Source: Candidatus Bipolaricaulota bacterium (GTDB lineage: Bacteria; Bipolaricaulota; Bipolaricaulia; Bipolaricaulales; Bipolaricaulaceae). Taken from it: DNA of 34,933 nucleotides. Positions 1 to 8,061 of the stretch are shown in pieces. The translations under genes were made by a program, and so were the position numbers. Below the pieces are notes generated by a model. That model was not told the origin of the DNA. It made no database searches and saw nothing but the letters and a program-made list of their open reading frames with translations. Position 1 is the first letter of the stretch, and each line of letters opens with the position of its first letter. Location of the stretch: positions 1 through 34,933 of the forward strand of contig JAUQPF010000029.1 in NCBI GenBank assembly GCA_030550535.1, given 5' to 3'.

Positions 1-1
1 C

Positions 2-502
2 ATGAAGGCGGCAAAACTTTTGGCGCTCGGCGTTCTTGCGCTCGGTTTGGGCGGTTGTTCCCTGTTCTTTGGCCAGAAGGAAGAGCCCGTGGATTTCTGG
101 CAGCCGGTCCTCTCCCCGGACGGCCGGTTTTTGGCGTATGTCGCGCGCCCAGGCGACGCCAAAACCTACGGCCTTTACGTCCTGGACTTGACCACCCGCG
201 AGGAGCGGCTCCTGGTGCGCATGGACCAGGACGTGGTCTATCCCACCTGGTCGCCGGACGGATCGCGGCTTGCGTTCATCGGCATGCAGGAGAAGGACAA
301 CTGGGACCTGTTCGTGGTGGAGGTGGAAAGCGGGAGGGTGCAGCGGCTCACCACCGATCCCGCGCTGGACGTGAACCCTTCGTGGGCCGCGGATGGGACG
401 ATCGTGTTCAACTCCAACCGGGGCGGCACCTGGGGGGCCTGGGCCATCCGACCGGACGGCTCGGAGCTCCGCAAGCTCTCCTTTGATCGGGCGCGGCCGT
501 GA
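2..502 (+). CDS. PD40/TolB-like beta-propeller repeat lipoprotein
   Basis: Predicted exported lipoprotein of 166 residues. The N-terminus is a signal peptide (about 1-18) ending in a lipobox L16-G-G-C19, so the mature protein should be lipid-anchored at C19 outside the cytoplasm. PD40 repeats follow, with SPDG cores at 38-41 and 84-87 and a weaker AADG at 129-132, each leading into a short beta strand. These repeats are known from TolB and related WD40-like sensors or scaffolds. Three blades are too few for a closed propeller, so it may oligomerise or be a shortened relative. The ATG lies at the very edge of the window; the well-formed signal peptide argues that it is the true start. The stop overlaps the GTG of ispD (GTGA), so the two are probably translated together. 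No specific function can be assigned. Confidence 0.8.
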   Translation: MKAAKLLALGVLALGLGGCSLFFGQKEEPVDFWQPVLSPDGRFLAYVARPGDAKTYGLYVLDLTTREERLLVRMDQDVVYPTWSPDGSRLAFIGMQEKDNWDLFVVEVESGRVQRLTTDPALDVNPSWAADGTIVFNSNRGGTWGAWAIRPDGSELRKLSFDRARP

Positions 503-1173
503 GGGCTTCCGGGGTCATTTTGGCCGCCGGTCGGGCCGAGCGCTTCGGCCAGGACAAGGTCTTCCTGGAGCTCCGGGGAATGCCGGTGCTTTTATATTCC
601 GTGCGCGCTTTTTTGGCGGCGGGGGTGGTGGATGAGCTCATCGTCGTGGCCCGACCCGGCCTGGAATTCCGGGCCCTCGCCCTCCTTCAGAGCCTGGATT
701 TCCCTGTGCGGGTGGTGACGGGGGGGAAGCGGCGTCGGGACTCCGCCCTGGCCGGCGTGGAGGCCGCGCAAGGGGAGTGCGTCCTCATCCACGACGCGGC
801 CCGGCCCCTCGTGAGCCCGGAGCTCATCCGGCGGGTTTTGGCCGCGGCCCAGGAGCACGGGGCGGCCGTGCCCGTCCTCCCCGTGGCCGACACCCTGCGC
901 TACGCGGAGAACGGGTTTCTTAAGCCGGAGGCTCTCCCAAGGGCCGGTCTTGTGGCCATGCAGACGCCCCAGGGGTTCCGGAGGGACCTCCTCCTTCCGG
1001 CCCTAAGGGAGTGCGACGCGGACCTTCCCGACGACGCCGCCGCCCTCCTCCTTCGGGGGATCCCCGTGGCCGCCGTCCCCGGCGACCCCAGGAACCTCAA
1101 GCTCACCTACCCCGAGGATTTTCATCTTGCGGACGCGCTTCTCCGCCTTGCCCAAGAAGGGCCGCGCGCTTAA
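499..1173 (+). CDS. ispD: 2-C-methyl-D-erythritol 4-phosphate cytidylyltransferase
   Basis: IspD joins CTP and 2-C-methyl-D-erythritol 4-phosphate to form CDP-methylerythritol, the third step of the MEP isoprenoid pathway, in the cytoplasm. The nucleotide-binding N-terminus reads ILAAGRAERFG with R15 and K20 in the positions expected for catalysis. HDAARP is at 98-103, and a later ADTLR/MQTPQGF region is typical of the family. At 224 residues it has the usual length. The start is GTG at 499, overlapping the lipoprotein stop. The product feeds undecaprenyl-phosphate synthesis, for which uppS lies about 22 kb away in this window. The usual partner ispF is not adjacent. Confidence 0.93.
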   Translation: MRASGVILAAGRAERFGQDKVFLELRGMPVLLYSVRAFLAAGVVDELIVVARPGLEFRALALLQSLDFPVRVVTGGKRRRDSALAGVEAAQGECVLIHDAARPLVSPELIRRVLAAAQEHGAAVPVLPVADTLRYAENGFLKPEALPRAGLVAMQTPQGFRRDLLLPALRECDADLPDDAAALLLRGIPVAAVPGDPRNLKLTYPEDFHLADALLRLAQEGPRA

Positions 1174-1196
1174 GTTTTTGCGCGGAGGTGGTGGGC

Positions 1197-1631
1197 ATGC
1201 GCGAGGCGGAGCTCGTGGGGCTGCTGCGGGATGAAGGGCGTACCGTGATAGTGCTTAAGGACAAAAACTCGTTCGATGCTGTCCCCATCTTGATCGGTGA
1301 ACCTGAGTTCAACGCCATCGGTCTGGCCTGGCAAGGCCTGCGTTTTCCCAGACCCTTGACCCACGACTTGACCTGTGCCCTCCTTGAGGCGGCGGGAGCG
1401 CACCTCAGCCGGGTGGAGATCACGGAGCTTAGGGCGGGCGTCTTCTACGCCAAGGTGTACGTGGCGCGGGACGGCGAGGAGCCCAAGGCCGTGGATGCTC
1501 GGCCCTCGGATGCGGTGGCCCTGGCGCTGCGGACCAAAGCCCCCGTGTTCGTCGGGGAGGAGGTGTTCGCCCAGGTCGGCGTGGAGTGGAATCCCGAGCG
1601 CATGCTTCTTCGCCGCGAGCCCCAAGCTTAG
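1197..1631 (+). CDS. Bifunctional nuclease (BFN/DUF151) domain protein
   Basis: A 144-residue protein made almost entirely of a BFN (DUF151) domain. Recognisable parts are the VIVLKD strand near the N-terminus, PILIGEPEFNAI, a middle LEAAGAHLSRVEI segment, FYAKVYV, and the strongly conserved DARPSDAVALALR motif. Plant BFN proteins have DNase and RNase activity; most bacterial members are uncharacterised. The ATG at 1197 is chosen because GGAGG at 1184-1188 lies 8 bases upstream; in-frame GTG codons at 1188 and 1191 are too close to that site. It follows ispD after 23 bases and probably shares its transcript. Confidence 0.85.
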   Translation: MREAELVGLLRDEGRTVIVLKDKNSFDAVPILIGEPEFNAIGLAWQGLRFPRPLTHDLTCALLEAAGAHLSRVEITELRAGVFYAKVYVARDGEEPKAVDARPSDAVALALRTKAPVFVGEEVFAQVGVEWNPERMLLRREPQA

Positions 1632-1899
1632 GCCTTCTCGAGGTCTTGAAGACGCTGCGCTCTAGGTTTCGTGGCCGCGAGAACTTGGAGGAACGCTTCC
1701 CCGCCAAAGCTTTTCCCTTCCCCTAAAGCTGCGCGGGCCCAAGGATCAAACAGGGAAGGCGTCTCCTAAGCTCGAGAGCAAAAATCAAAGGACCCGAACG
1801 GACCGGCTTAGACCTCCTGTTTGGTGTGCCTCTGAGTGCGCGGCGGGTCTTGCTAGCGCGCCGCCCTTGGACGCGAAGCAGCGTACCCCTCGAGAACGT
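1632..1899. other. Intergenic stretch between convergent genes
   Basis: This 268-base gap separates the converging BFN gene and mutS. I see short inverted repeats (for example GTCTT-G-AAGAC near 1643) but no hairpin followed by a T-tract in either direction, no convincing gene and no RNA gene. Any termination here is likely factor-dependent. Confidence 0.4.
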
Positions 1900-4383
1900 T
1901 CACAGTTTCTCCCTGAGGCGGAAGAGGAGCTCCAGGGCCTCCAGGGGCGTGAGCTTTTCGGGAACGATCCGGCGAAGTTCGGCGAGGACGGGGTGCTCTT
2001 CAGGGCTAAAGAGGGGGAGAAGCTCGGCCTTCGGCCGAAGCGCCGCTTTTCTCTCCAGCTCGGAGAGCTTCCGCTCCGCCTCCTTGAGGACCTCAGGGGG
2101 GAGGCGGGCCAGGCGCGCCACCTGGATCCCGTAGGACTTCTCCGCCACCCCCGGCAGGATCCGGTAGAGGAAGACCACTTCACCCTTCCATTCCCGTGCG
2201 GCGGCGTGGAGGACGATCACGCCCGGGATCTCCTCCGCCAGCTCCGCGAGCTCCCGATAGTGGGTGGCAAAGAGGGTTTTACACCGCACCCGCTCCGCCA
2301 GGTGCCGGGCCACCGCCCAGGCCAGGGCCATTCCATCATGGGTGCTCGTCCCCCTTCCCAGCTCATCCAGGATGACGAGGGAGTTTTCTGTGGCCCCCGA
2401 AAGGATCCCCGCCGCTTCCTGCATCTCCGCCATGAACGTGGAGATCCCTTCAGCTACAGCATCGGAGGCCCCCACCCGGGTGAAGATCTTGTCGAAGAGG
2501 GGAAGCTCCGCTTCTTTGGCGGGCACGAACGAGCCCATCTGGGCCAAAAGGGCGATGAGCGCGACTTGCCTTAGGAACACGGACTTTCCGGCCATGTTCG
2601 GCCCGGTCACGAGCGCCAAATGCGTGCGCTCGTCCATGACGAGGTCGTTGGGCACGAAGGTCACGGTCTCCTCCACCACGGGGTGGCGCCCCTCGCGGAT
2701 GAGGATGCGGCGGGCCTCGGTGAAGCGCGGCCGGGTATAGCCTTTTTTGTGGGCCACCTCCGCGAGCGACCGCAGGGCATCGAGCTCCGCTAAGGCCTCG
2801 CCCACGAGGGCGAGGGCGCCGATCTCCCGCTGGACCTCCGCCACAAGCTTTTGAAAGAGCTCGGCCTCCCGGGCCCGGGCCTCCTCCTCGGCGGAAAGAA
2901 GACGGTCGGCCAGGGCCGAAAGCTCCCGGGAGGTGAAGCGCTCCGCGCCCGTGAGGGACTGCCTCCGTTGCCAGTCCTTGGGAACTCGGGCGAGCTGCGC
3001 GCGCGTGACCTCGAAGAAGTAGCCGAAGACCTGGTTGTACCCAATGCGCAGGTTCGGGATGCCGGTGCGCTCCCGCTCCCGTGCCTCCAAAAACACGAGA
3101 TCGTCCCGAAGCTTTCGGATCTCCCGACGCAGGGCGTCCAGCTTTTCATCGAAACCGTCGCGGATGACCCCGCCTTCTTCCAGAGTGGGGGGCGGGTTCT
3201 CCACGAGGGCACCACGCAGGTGCGTGCTGAGCCCTACAGGCGCATGGGCTAAGGCCGCGCGGATCCTTTGGATCGGCTCAGGAAGGGGCTCCAGAAGCTC
3301 TGCCAGGAGGCGGTGCACCTCCTCCACGGCGGCCAGGGTGCGCGCCAGCGCCAAAAGATGGAGAGGGCTTGGGTGCCCCAGGCCCAAGGGCGAAAGGAGG
3401 CGTGGGAGGTCGTGGCACCGGGAAAGAGGCTTCTCCAGGCGTTCCCAAAGGCCCGTGGCGATGAGGAGCTCCACGGCGTCCAGGCGGGCCTCGATGGCCG
3501 CGCGGTCCCGCAGGGGCTCGAGGATCCAGCGGCGAAGAAGCCGCCGCCCCATGGGCGTCTTTGTGCGGTCCAGGACGGAAAGAAGGGTGAGTTTCCCCTC
3601 CGGCCGCAGGGGCGCGGTGAGCTCCAAGGAGCGCTGGGTGAAGGCATCGAGGACCATGGTCTCCGCCTCGGTGCGCAGGGCAGGAGGCCGCAGATGCGGA
3701 AGCTCGCCCAGCGTCTCCGCGAGGTACCGAAGAAGGCCGCCCGCGGCCTTGGCGGCCAAGCGGGCCGCGCTCAAAGCCCCAGGGAACCTTTTCCAAAGGG
3801 CCTCTTCCTGGAAATAGAACGGAGGACGGTGGGTCAAGGCCGCCGCGGGTTTCCAAGGGAGCTCCGTGCCCTCGGGAAGGAGCCATTCCACCACGCTCAG
3901 GCGGGCGGCGAGATTGGGGAGCTCCGCCCAGGGGAGTTCCTCGGCGAAGAACGCGCCGGAGGCAGCCTCGGCCCAGGCCAAGCCCACCCTTTCCCCCTCC
4001 GGCCAGAGGGCGGCAAGGAGCACGTCCCGGTCGGCCTCCAGGGCCCCTTCCTCGATCACCGTTCCGGGGGTGAGGACCCGCACCACCGCCCGCTTCAGGA
4101 GCTTTTTCCCGCGTCCTGGGGGCTCGAGCTGGGGACAGAGGGCGACCTTATAGCCCCGTTTAAGGAGCTTCTGCACGTAGAACTCGGCGCGGCGCACGGG
4201 CACCCCCGCCATGGGCACTCCATCCCGGCTCGTGAGCGTGATCTCCAGCTCCCGCGCGACGAGCTCGGCGTCCTCGAAGAACGTTTCGTAGAAATCCCCG
4301 AGCTGGAAAAAGAGGATGGCCTCGGGATACCGGGCCTTCATGTCCCGGTACTGCCGCATCATGGGCGTGAGCTCCCCTTCCAT
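1900..4383 (-). CDS. mutS: DNA mismatch repair protein MutS
   Basis: MutS recognises mismatches and small loops and, as an ATPase clamp, starts methyl-independent or strand-directed repair. The 827-residue protein has the full MutS1 layout. The N-terminal mismatch-binding domain holds the Phe-x-Glu motif in GDFYETF near residue 30. Connector, lever and clamp domains follow. The C-terminal ATPase has Walker A GPNMAGKS at 594-601, Walker B LVILDE at 669-674, and the adjoining GRGTSTHDG signature. The presence of the Phe-x-Glu motif and the length place it with MutS1 rather than MutS2. It starts 11 bases after the GNAT gene, without a good Shine-Dalgarno site, so it is probably read from the same transcript. 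No mutL is in the window. Confidence 0.96.
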   Translation of the reverse strand: MEGELTPMMRQYRDMKARYPEAILFFQLGDFYETFFEDAELVARELEITLTSRDGVPMAGVPVRRAEFYVQKLLKRGYKVALCPQLEPPGRGKKLLKRAVVRVLTPGTVIEEGALEADRDVLLAALWPEGERVGLAWAEAASGAFFAEELPWAELPNLAARLSVVEWLLPEGTELPWKPAAALTHRPPFYFQEEALWKRFPGALSAARLAAKAAGGLLRYLAETLGELPHLRPPALRTEAETMVLDAFTQRSLELTAPLRPEGKLTLLSVLDRTKTPMGRRLLRRWILEPLRDRAAIEARLDAVELLIATGLWERLEKPLSRCHDLPRLLSPLGLGHPSPLHLLALARTLAAVEEVHRLLAELLEPLPEPIQRIRAALAHAPVGLSTHLRGALVENPPPTLEEGGVIRDGFDEKLDALRREIRKLRDDLVFLEARERERTGIPNLRIGYNQVFGYFFEVTRAQLARVPKDWQRRQSLTGAERFTSRELSALADRLLSAEEEARAREAELFQKLVAEVQREIGALALVGEALAELDALRSLAEVAHKKGYTRPRFTEARRILIREGRHPVVEETVTFVPNDLVMDERTHLALVTGPNMAGKSVFLRQVALIALLAQMGSFVPAKEAELPLFDKIFTRVGASDAVAEGISTFMAEMQEAAGILSGATENSLVILDELGRGTSTHDGMALAWAVARHLAERVRCKTLFATHYRELAELAEEIPGVIVLHAAAREWKGEVVFLYRILPGVAEKSYGIQVARLARLPPEVLKEAERKLSELERKAALRPKAELLPLFSPEEHPVLAELRRIVPEKLTPLEALELLFRLREKL

Positions 4384-4394
4384 CGAAAGGGAGT

Positions 4395-4925
4395 CTACCC
4401 CGCGAACTCCGAGGCGAGGAGGTCCATGAGGACGAGGTCCTGGAAGGCGCCGTCCCGGAAGAACGCCTCCCGCCGCACTCCCACCCGTTTGAACCCTACG
4501 GCCTCATAGCAGCGGATGGCCCGGGTGTTTTGGGCGAAGACCTCAAGCTCCACGCGGTGAAGCCCAAGCTCGTAGAACGCGTAGCGCAAAAGAACCCGAA
4601 TGGCTTCGCGTCCGTAGCCTTTCCCCCAGAAATCCTTTTCGCCGATGACGATGCCCAGGACGGCCGAGCGGTTCTTGAGGTTGATGTTGTGCAGGCCAAT
4701 GTTGCCGATGTGAACCCACTCGCCACCCACCCAGACCTCAATGGCCAAATGGAGCTCGTTGGGGCGGGAGAGTTGCTCCTCAAACCACCGTTCCTCCTTC
4801 GCCCGGGAGAGGGGCTCGTGTATGGTGAGGAACTGGCGCACCTCGGGGTCGTTGAACCAGCGCAGGAAGCGGGGGATGTCCTCCCGCTCAATGGCCCTGA
4901 GCCTCAGATCTTTTCCGTAGAGCAT
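4395..4925 (-). CDS. GNAT family N-acetyltransferase (RimJ/RimL-like)
   Basis: Predicted acetyl-CoA-dependent N-acetyltransferase of 176 residues. The fold is typical of the RimJ/RimL branch: an N-terminal LRLRAIEREDIPRFLRWFND, the V/I-G-E-K-D-F-W-G-K-G-Y-G motif A with the acetyl-CoA pyrophosphate loop at about 99-106, and the C-terminal ARCYEAVGF-like motif B (here AIRCYEAVGFKRVG). Substrate cannot be told: ribosomal protein N-termini, polyamines or small molecules are all possible. It lies directly upstream of mutS. Its ATG is only 9 bases beyond the T-tract of the terminator of the preceding gene, so either some read-through or a start site inside the hairpin must supply its mRNA. Confidence 0.86.
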   Translation of the reverse strand: MLYGKDLRLRAIEREDIPRFLRWFNDPEVRQFLTIHEPLSRAKEERWFEEQLSRPNELHLAIEVWVGGEWVHIGNIGLHNINLKNRSAVLGIVIGEKDFWGKGYGREAIRVLLRYAFYELGLHRVELEVFAQNTRAIRCYEAVGFKRVGVRREAFFRDGAFQDLVLMDLLASEFAG

Positions 4926-4934
4926 GCCCTTCCG

Positions 4935-4966
4935 AAAAGAAAAGGAGGGCGGCTTCGGCCGCCCCC
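4935..4966 (-). terminator. Rho-independent terminator of the Ig-like repeat gene
   Basis: On the minus strand GGGCGGC-CGAA-GCCGCCC forms a perfect 7-bp stem (4947-4964) with a 4-base loop, followed by CTCC and then TTTTCTTTT (4935-4943). It lies just after the stop of the membrane-anchored Ig-like gene and just before the GNAT start. It is the clearest intrinsic terminator in the window. Confidence 0.85.
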
Positions 4967-4993
4967 TGAAGCCCTTCCTCAGCGTGGCTTAGC

Positions 4994-6010
4994 TCAGCCG
5001 CCGATCGTCACGCTGATGGTGACGCTCTTGGTCTTGCCGGCGGCCGCGCCCTCCACGGTGAAGCTGTAGGTGCCCGGGGCGGCATCCGCCGCAGCGGAGA
5101 TGGTGAGAACCGTCTCGTTCCCCGCCGCCGATGCCGGATTGAACGTAGCAGAAAGTCCAGCCGGCAGGTTCTTGGCGGTGAACGCCACTGGGTCGGTGAG
5201 GTTGGTACGGACGATGGCGATCGTCACCGTAGCGCTCTCCCCTGGTTTCAGGGTCAACACCGAGGGCTTGGCCTCAAGACTGAAGTCCACGGCCTGCACG
5301 GTGAGCCGAAGGGTCGCGGTCTTGTCGGCGATGCCCGTGGCCCTCCCCCGGATGGTCAGGGTGTAATCCTTGGCCTCCACCGTGGGGCCGACCTCAATCC
5401 GGAGGGTGGCGGAGGCCCGATCCGCTGGCACGCGCGTGGGGTCCACGGTGACCCGCACCCCCGTGGGCGCACCCTCCACCGTGAGGTCCACAGGGTCCCT
5501 CATGGTCTCGTTGCGCCGGACGTTCACGGTGACCGTACCCGTGGCGCCCTGCCTCACCGTGATCGCAGCCGGGGCGGCCTCGAGGCTGTAGTCCGGGGCC
5601 ACCTGCACGGTGAGGGTGAACCGGCTCTCCCTGGTCACCCCCCCGCCGGAGGCCACCACCGTCAGCGTATAGGTCCCCGGGCGGGCCGCAGTGCCCACGT
5701 CCACGGTCATCGTGGCGGACACAGGCCGGGTCCTATCCGTGACCCTGATGGGGTTCGGGCTGAAGGACACCCGCACGCCCGTGGGCAACGTCTCCTTGAT
5801 GGAAAGATTGATGTCACCCGAGGGCAAGGACTGCCCCGGAGGGGGCGTCAGGGTCAGGGACACGGTGCCCTGGCGGCCGATGGGCACCGACGCCGCCACC
5901 GTGGCGGGAAGGGTGAAATCCCCCCTAGGCCGCGTCACCAAAATCCCCACCACGATGCCGATCACCACGACAACCGCCACGCCAATCCCGATCTTCGTCT
6001 TCTTACTCAC
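4994..6010 (-). CDS. Membrane-anchored protein with three tandem Ig-like domains
   Basis: A 338-residue protein with a short basic N-terminus (SKKTK), one hydrophobic segment at about 6-26 that should act as an uncleaved membrane anchor, and an extracytoplasmic part rich in Thr, Val, Ala and Pro. That part consists of three similar beta-sandwich units of about 95-105 residues. Each has a strand like TVRQGATGTVTV or TLKPGESATVTI and ends in a PGTYTLTV-type strand, as in Ig-like/NEW3 adhesion modules. A role in surface adhesion or cell-envelope structure is an inference. The start is taken as GTG at 6010, 5 bases after GGAGG at 6016-6020. An in-frame GTG at 6016 overlaps that Shine-Dalgarno site and is rejected. 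It ends in a strong terminator and appears to be a single-gene or two-gene transcript. Confidence 0.8.
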   Translation of the reverse strand: MSKKTKIGIGVAVVVVIGIVVGILVTRPRGDFTLPATVAASVPIGRQGTVSLTLTPPPGQSLPSGDINLSIKETLPTGVRVSFSPNPIRVTDRTRPVSATMTVDVGTAARPGTYTLTVVASGGGVTRESRFTLTVQVAPDYSLEAAPAAITVRQGATGTVTVNVRRNETMRDPVDLTVEGAPTGVRVTVDPTRVPADRASATLRIEVGPTVEAKDYTLTIRGRATGIADKTATLRLTVQAVDFSLEAKPSVLTLKPGESATVTIAIVRTNLTDPVAFTAKNLPAGLSATFNPASAAGNETVLTISAAADAAPGTYSFTVEGAAAGKTKSVTISVTIGG

Positions 6011-6082
6011 ACGCACCTCCTTTGCATTAGGGCGCAGGGGCTAAACATAACAAAAAAGCATCCCCGCGCGGTACCTTTCTTT

Positions 6083-6109
6083 GCGGAACCTCAGTCGTTC
6101 ACTTTCCGC
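6083..6109. repeat. Inverted repeat in the leader of the Ig-like gene
   Basis: GCGGAA and TTCCGC pair across a 15-base loop. The repeat overlaps the stop codon of the possible small peptide and lies about 75 bases upstream of the Ig-like gene. On the minus strand no T-tract follows, so it is not a normal terminator; a structured leader is possible. Confidence 0.3.
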
Positions 6110-6161
6110 AGGGCTTTTTCGGCTGCTTTGGGGACTCCGGTTTCTTCTCCTTAAGCACCAT
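6099..6161 (-). CDS. Possible 20-residue Lys/Pro-rich peptide
   Basis: A tiny reading frame of 20 codons plus TGA (MVLKEKKPESPKQPKKPCGK) lies between malQ and the Ig-like gene. It is preceded by a purine-rich GGGGGGAG stretch at 6165-6172 and by a good promoter at 6203-6231, about 35 bases upstream of its ATG. The product would be strongly basic with a KKP pattern and one cysteine. It could be a real small protein, a leader peptide controlling the Ig-like gene about 90 bases downstream, or chance. No homologue is recognised. Confidence 0.35.
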   Translation of the reverse strand: MVLKEKKPESPKQPKKPCGK

Positions 6162-6202
6162 CCGCTCCCCCCTTGTCGCTCCGATCCGGCGACTGGATGG
6201 CC

Positions 6203-6231
6203 AGTATAGACCTAAGGAGCCTTGGAGGCAA
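6203..6231 (-). promoter_or_regulatory. Promoter for the small peptide and Ig-like gene
   Basis: On the minus strand TTGCCT (6226-6231) and TATACT (6203-6208) are separated by exactly 17 bases. Transcription should start near 6196. The promoter overlaps the last codons of malQ and gives the downstream genes independent expression. Confidence 0.55.
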
Positions 6232-7747
6232 CATGGTCAAAGTCCCGAGGAATTCGGGAGGTTCGTTGCGCAAGGGTGCGCAGCCGCTGGGCCAGGGCCG
6301 GGGCCAGCCCCTCCTCCGAAAGCCGCCACACCCAATTCCCCTCCGCCCGGCTGGGGTAGTTCATGCGCGCCTCGCTGCCCAGCCCTAAGACGTCCTGCAT
6401 GGGCACCACCGCGAGCCTGGCCCGGCTCCGGAAGGCCAGCTCGATGAGGGCCCAGGGCACCCCTTCCTCCGCGGGAAGGGGGATCCCGTGCTTGCCCAAG
6501 TAGTCCCGGACCCGCGCCTGCACCTCCACGCTCGCCGTGCGGTACCAGCCCAGGGCGGTGTCGTTATCGTGGGTCCCGGTGTACACCACCACCCGGCCGT
6601 GCTCCGGGAAGTTCTCGGGAAGGTGGGGGTTGTCGGGCGTCCCGTCGAAGGCGAACTGCAAAACGCGCATCCCTGGGAAGCCGAACTTGTCCCGGAGTTC
6701 CTCTACGTCGGGGGTGATGACCCCCAGGTCCTCGGCGAGGATGGGAAGGTCGCCCAGTTCCGCGCGCATGCGTTGGAAGAGCTTTTCCCCAGGGGCGGGG
6801 ACCCACCTCCCCCGCACGGCCGTGGGCTCCCCCGCGGGGATCTCCCAGTAGGCGGCGAACCCCCGGAAATGGTCGATCCTGAGAAGGTCGCAGAGCCGGA
6901 GGGCCTGGCGCACCCGGGCGATCCACCACCGGAAGCCCTCGGCCTCGTGGGCCGGCCAGCGGTAGAGGGGGTTGCCCCAGCGCTGGCCCGTGGGGCTGAA
7001 GTAGTCCGGGGGGACCCCGGCCACCACCGTGGGCCGCCCTTCTTCATCGAGCTCGAAGAGCTCGGGATGGGCCCAGACGTCCGCGGAGTCGTAGGCCACA
7101 AAGATGGGGATGTCCCCGATCACCCGGATGCCCCGGCGGTGGGCGTACTCCAAGACCTCCCCCCACTGGCGGAGGAACACCCACTGGGTCCAGGCGTGGA
7201 ACAGAACGTCCGGATCGTCCCGGAGCGGGGCCAGCGCCCGCGGGTCCCGCAACCGCAGCTCCCGGGGCCATTCGTTCCAGGGCCGGCCGCCGAACCGGTC
7301 CTTCAGGGCCATGAACCGCGCGTAGTCCCAAAGCCACCCTTTTTCCGCCTCGCAAAAGCGGGCGAAGGCCCTCTTCTCCTCGGGATCGGCGTGCTCCTGA
7401 AAGCCCCGGAACGCCCGGCGCAAAAGGTCCCACTTCCACCGGTAGAGGAAGCCGTAGTCCACGCGGCCTCTTGGGAGGCCGGGCGGCCCTTCCGGGGGAA
7501 GCCAGCCCCGGCGGATCAGGTCTTCCGGATCGATCAAATAGGGATTTCCCGCGAAGGCCGAGAAGCTCTGGTAGGGGGAGTCCCCGAAGCCCGTGGGCCC
7601 CAGGGGCAGGACCTGCCAGAACGCCGCTCCCGCCTCGGAAAGCCAGTCCAAAAAGAGCCGGGCCTCTGGGCCCAGGACGCCGCAGGCCCAGGGGCCCGGG
7701 AGGCTCGTGGGATGTAGAAGGATGCCGAAGGCGCGGGGGAGCTCCAT
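6212..7747 (-). CDS. malQ: 4-alpha-glucanotransferase (GH77)
   Basis: MalQ (amylomaltase) transfers alpha-1,4-glucan segments between malto-oligosaccharides, in the cytoplasm, in maltodextrin or glycogen turnover. The 511-residue protein carries the GH77 catalytic triad: nucleophile D292 in RIDHFRG, acid/base E339 in ILAEDLG, and D394 in GTHDNDT. It begins with the typical GILLHPTSLPGP and has SPYQSFSAFAGNPYLI. The ATG at 7747 gives the family N-terminus MELPRAFGILLHPTSLPG. It lies 2 bases after the upstream gene's stop, with GAGGG about 6 bases before it. It is the last gene of a three-gene unit with DUF362 and a small unknown protein. No other maltodextrin or glycogen gene is close by. Confidence 0.95.
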   Translation of the reverse strand: MELPRAFGILLHPTSLPGPWACGVLGPEARLFLDWLSEAGAAFWQVLPLGPTGFGDSPYQSFSAFAGNPYLIDPEDLIRRGWLPPEGPPGLPRGRVDYGFLYRWKWDLLRRAFRGFQEHADPEEKRAFARFCEAEKGWLWDYARFMALKDRFGGRPWNEWPRELRLRDPRALAPLRDDPDVLFHAWTQWVFLRQWGEVLEYAHRRGIRVIGDIPIFVAYDSADVWAHPELFELDEEGRPTVVAGVPPDYFSPTGQRWGNPLYRWPAHEAEGFRWWIARVRQALRLCDLLRIDHFRGFAAYWEIPAGEPTAVRGRWVPAPGEKLFQRMRAELGDLPILAEDLGVITPDVEELRDKFGFPGMRVLQFAFDGTPDNPHLPENFPEHGRVVVYTGTHDNDTALGWYRTASVEVQARVRDYLGKHGIPLPAEEGVPWALIELAFRSRARLAVVPMQDVLGLGSEARMNYPSRAEGNWVWRLSEEGLAPALAQRLRTLAQRTSRIPRDFDHVASKAP

Positions 7748-7749
7748 CG

Positions 7750-8061
7750 TTAGCCCTCGGGGTTCAGGCGGGCGATGCCGCAGAGGATGTGCACGGGCCG
7801 GCCGGCCCGCGCCCGCTCCAGGGCCTGCGCGGCCTCGTCCCAAAGACGATCCCGCTCCTCCCGGTCCGCGTAGGCCACCTCCAACCGCAGGAGGTACTCG
7901 CCGTCCCGGGTGAGCAGGGCCCGCAGCCGAAACGGCCGACCATGGGCGAGGAGCAGCCCATGGATCTCGGCGAGGGCTTTCTCCAGAACTTCCCGCAGGA
8001 GGGGGTCCACCTCAGCCCGCCGGAGGATCCGCGGCTCCCCGAATTGTTCAAGCATGCTCAT
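7750..8061 (-). CDS. Uncharacterised 103-residue protein
   Basis: Not recognised. The sequence is charged and looks soluble. An N-terminal helical stretch rich in Leu, Glu and Arg (about 10-40) is followed by a beta-like RLRALLTRDGEYLLRLEVAY segment, then another helix (about 68-88) and a short hydrophobic end, VHILCGIARL. No signal peptide, membrane segment or metal site is seen. Its ATG overlaps the stop of the DUF362 gene (ATGA) and its stop lies 2 bases before malQ, so it is surely co-translated with both. The alternating beta/helix pattern and the context make a real protein very likely, but the function is unknown. Confidence 0.75.
   Translation of the reverse strand: MSMLEQFGEPRILRRAEVDPLLREVLEKALAEIHGLLLAHGRPFRLRALLTRDGEYLLRLEVAYADREERDRLWDEAAQALERARAGRPVHILCGIARLNPEG

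Noticed and set aside
1841-1872. Hairpin GCGGCG/CGCCGC as terminator between BFN and mutS
   Set aside because: Only a 6-bp stem with a large loop and no T-tract on either strand.
6083-6120. Plus-strand terminator formed by GCGGAA/TTCCGC and a following CTTTTTC
   Set aside because: There is no plus-strand gene upstream to terminate, and the loop of 15 bases is large for the short stem.
7748-7843. Upstream extension of malQ
   Set aside because: It lies inside the preceding gene, while the ATG at 7747 gives the standard GH77 N-terminus and catalytic residues at 292, 339 and 394.
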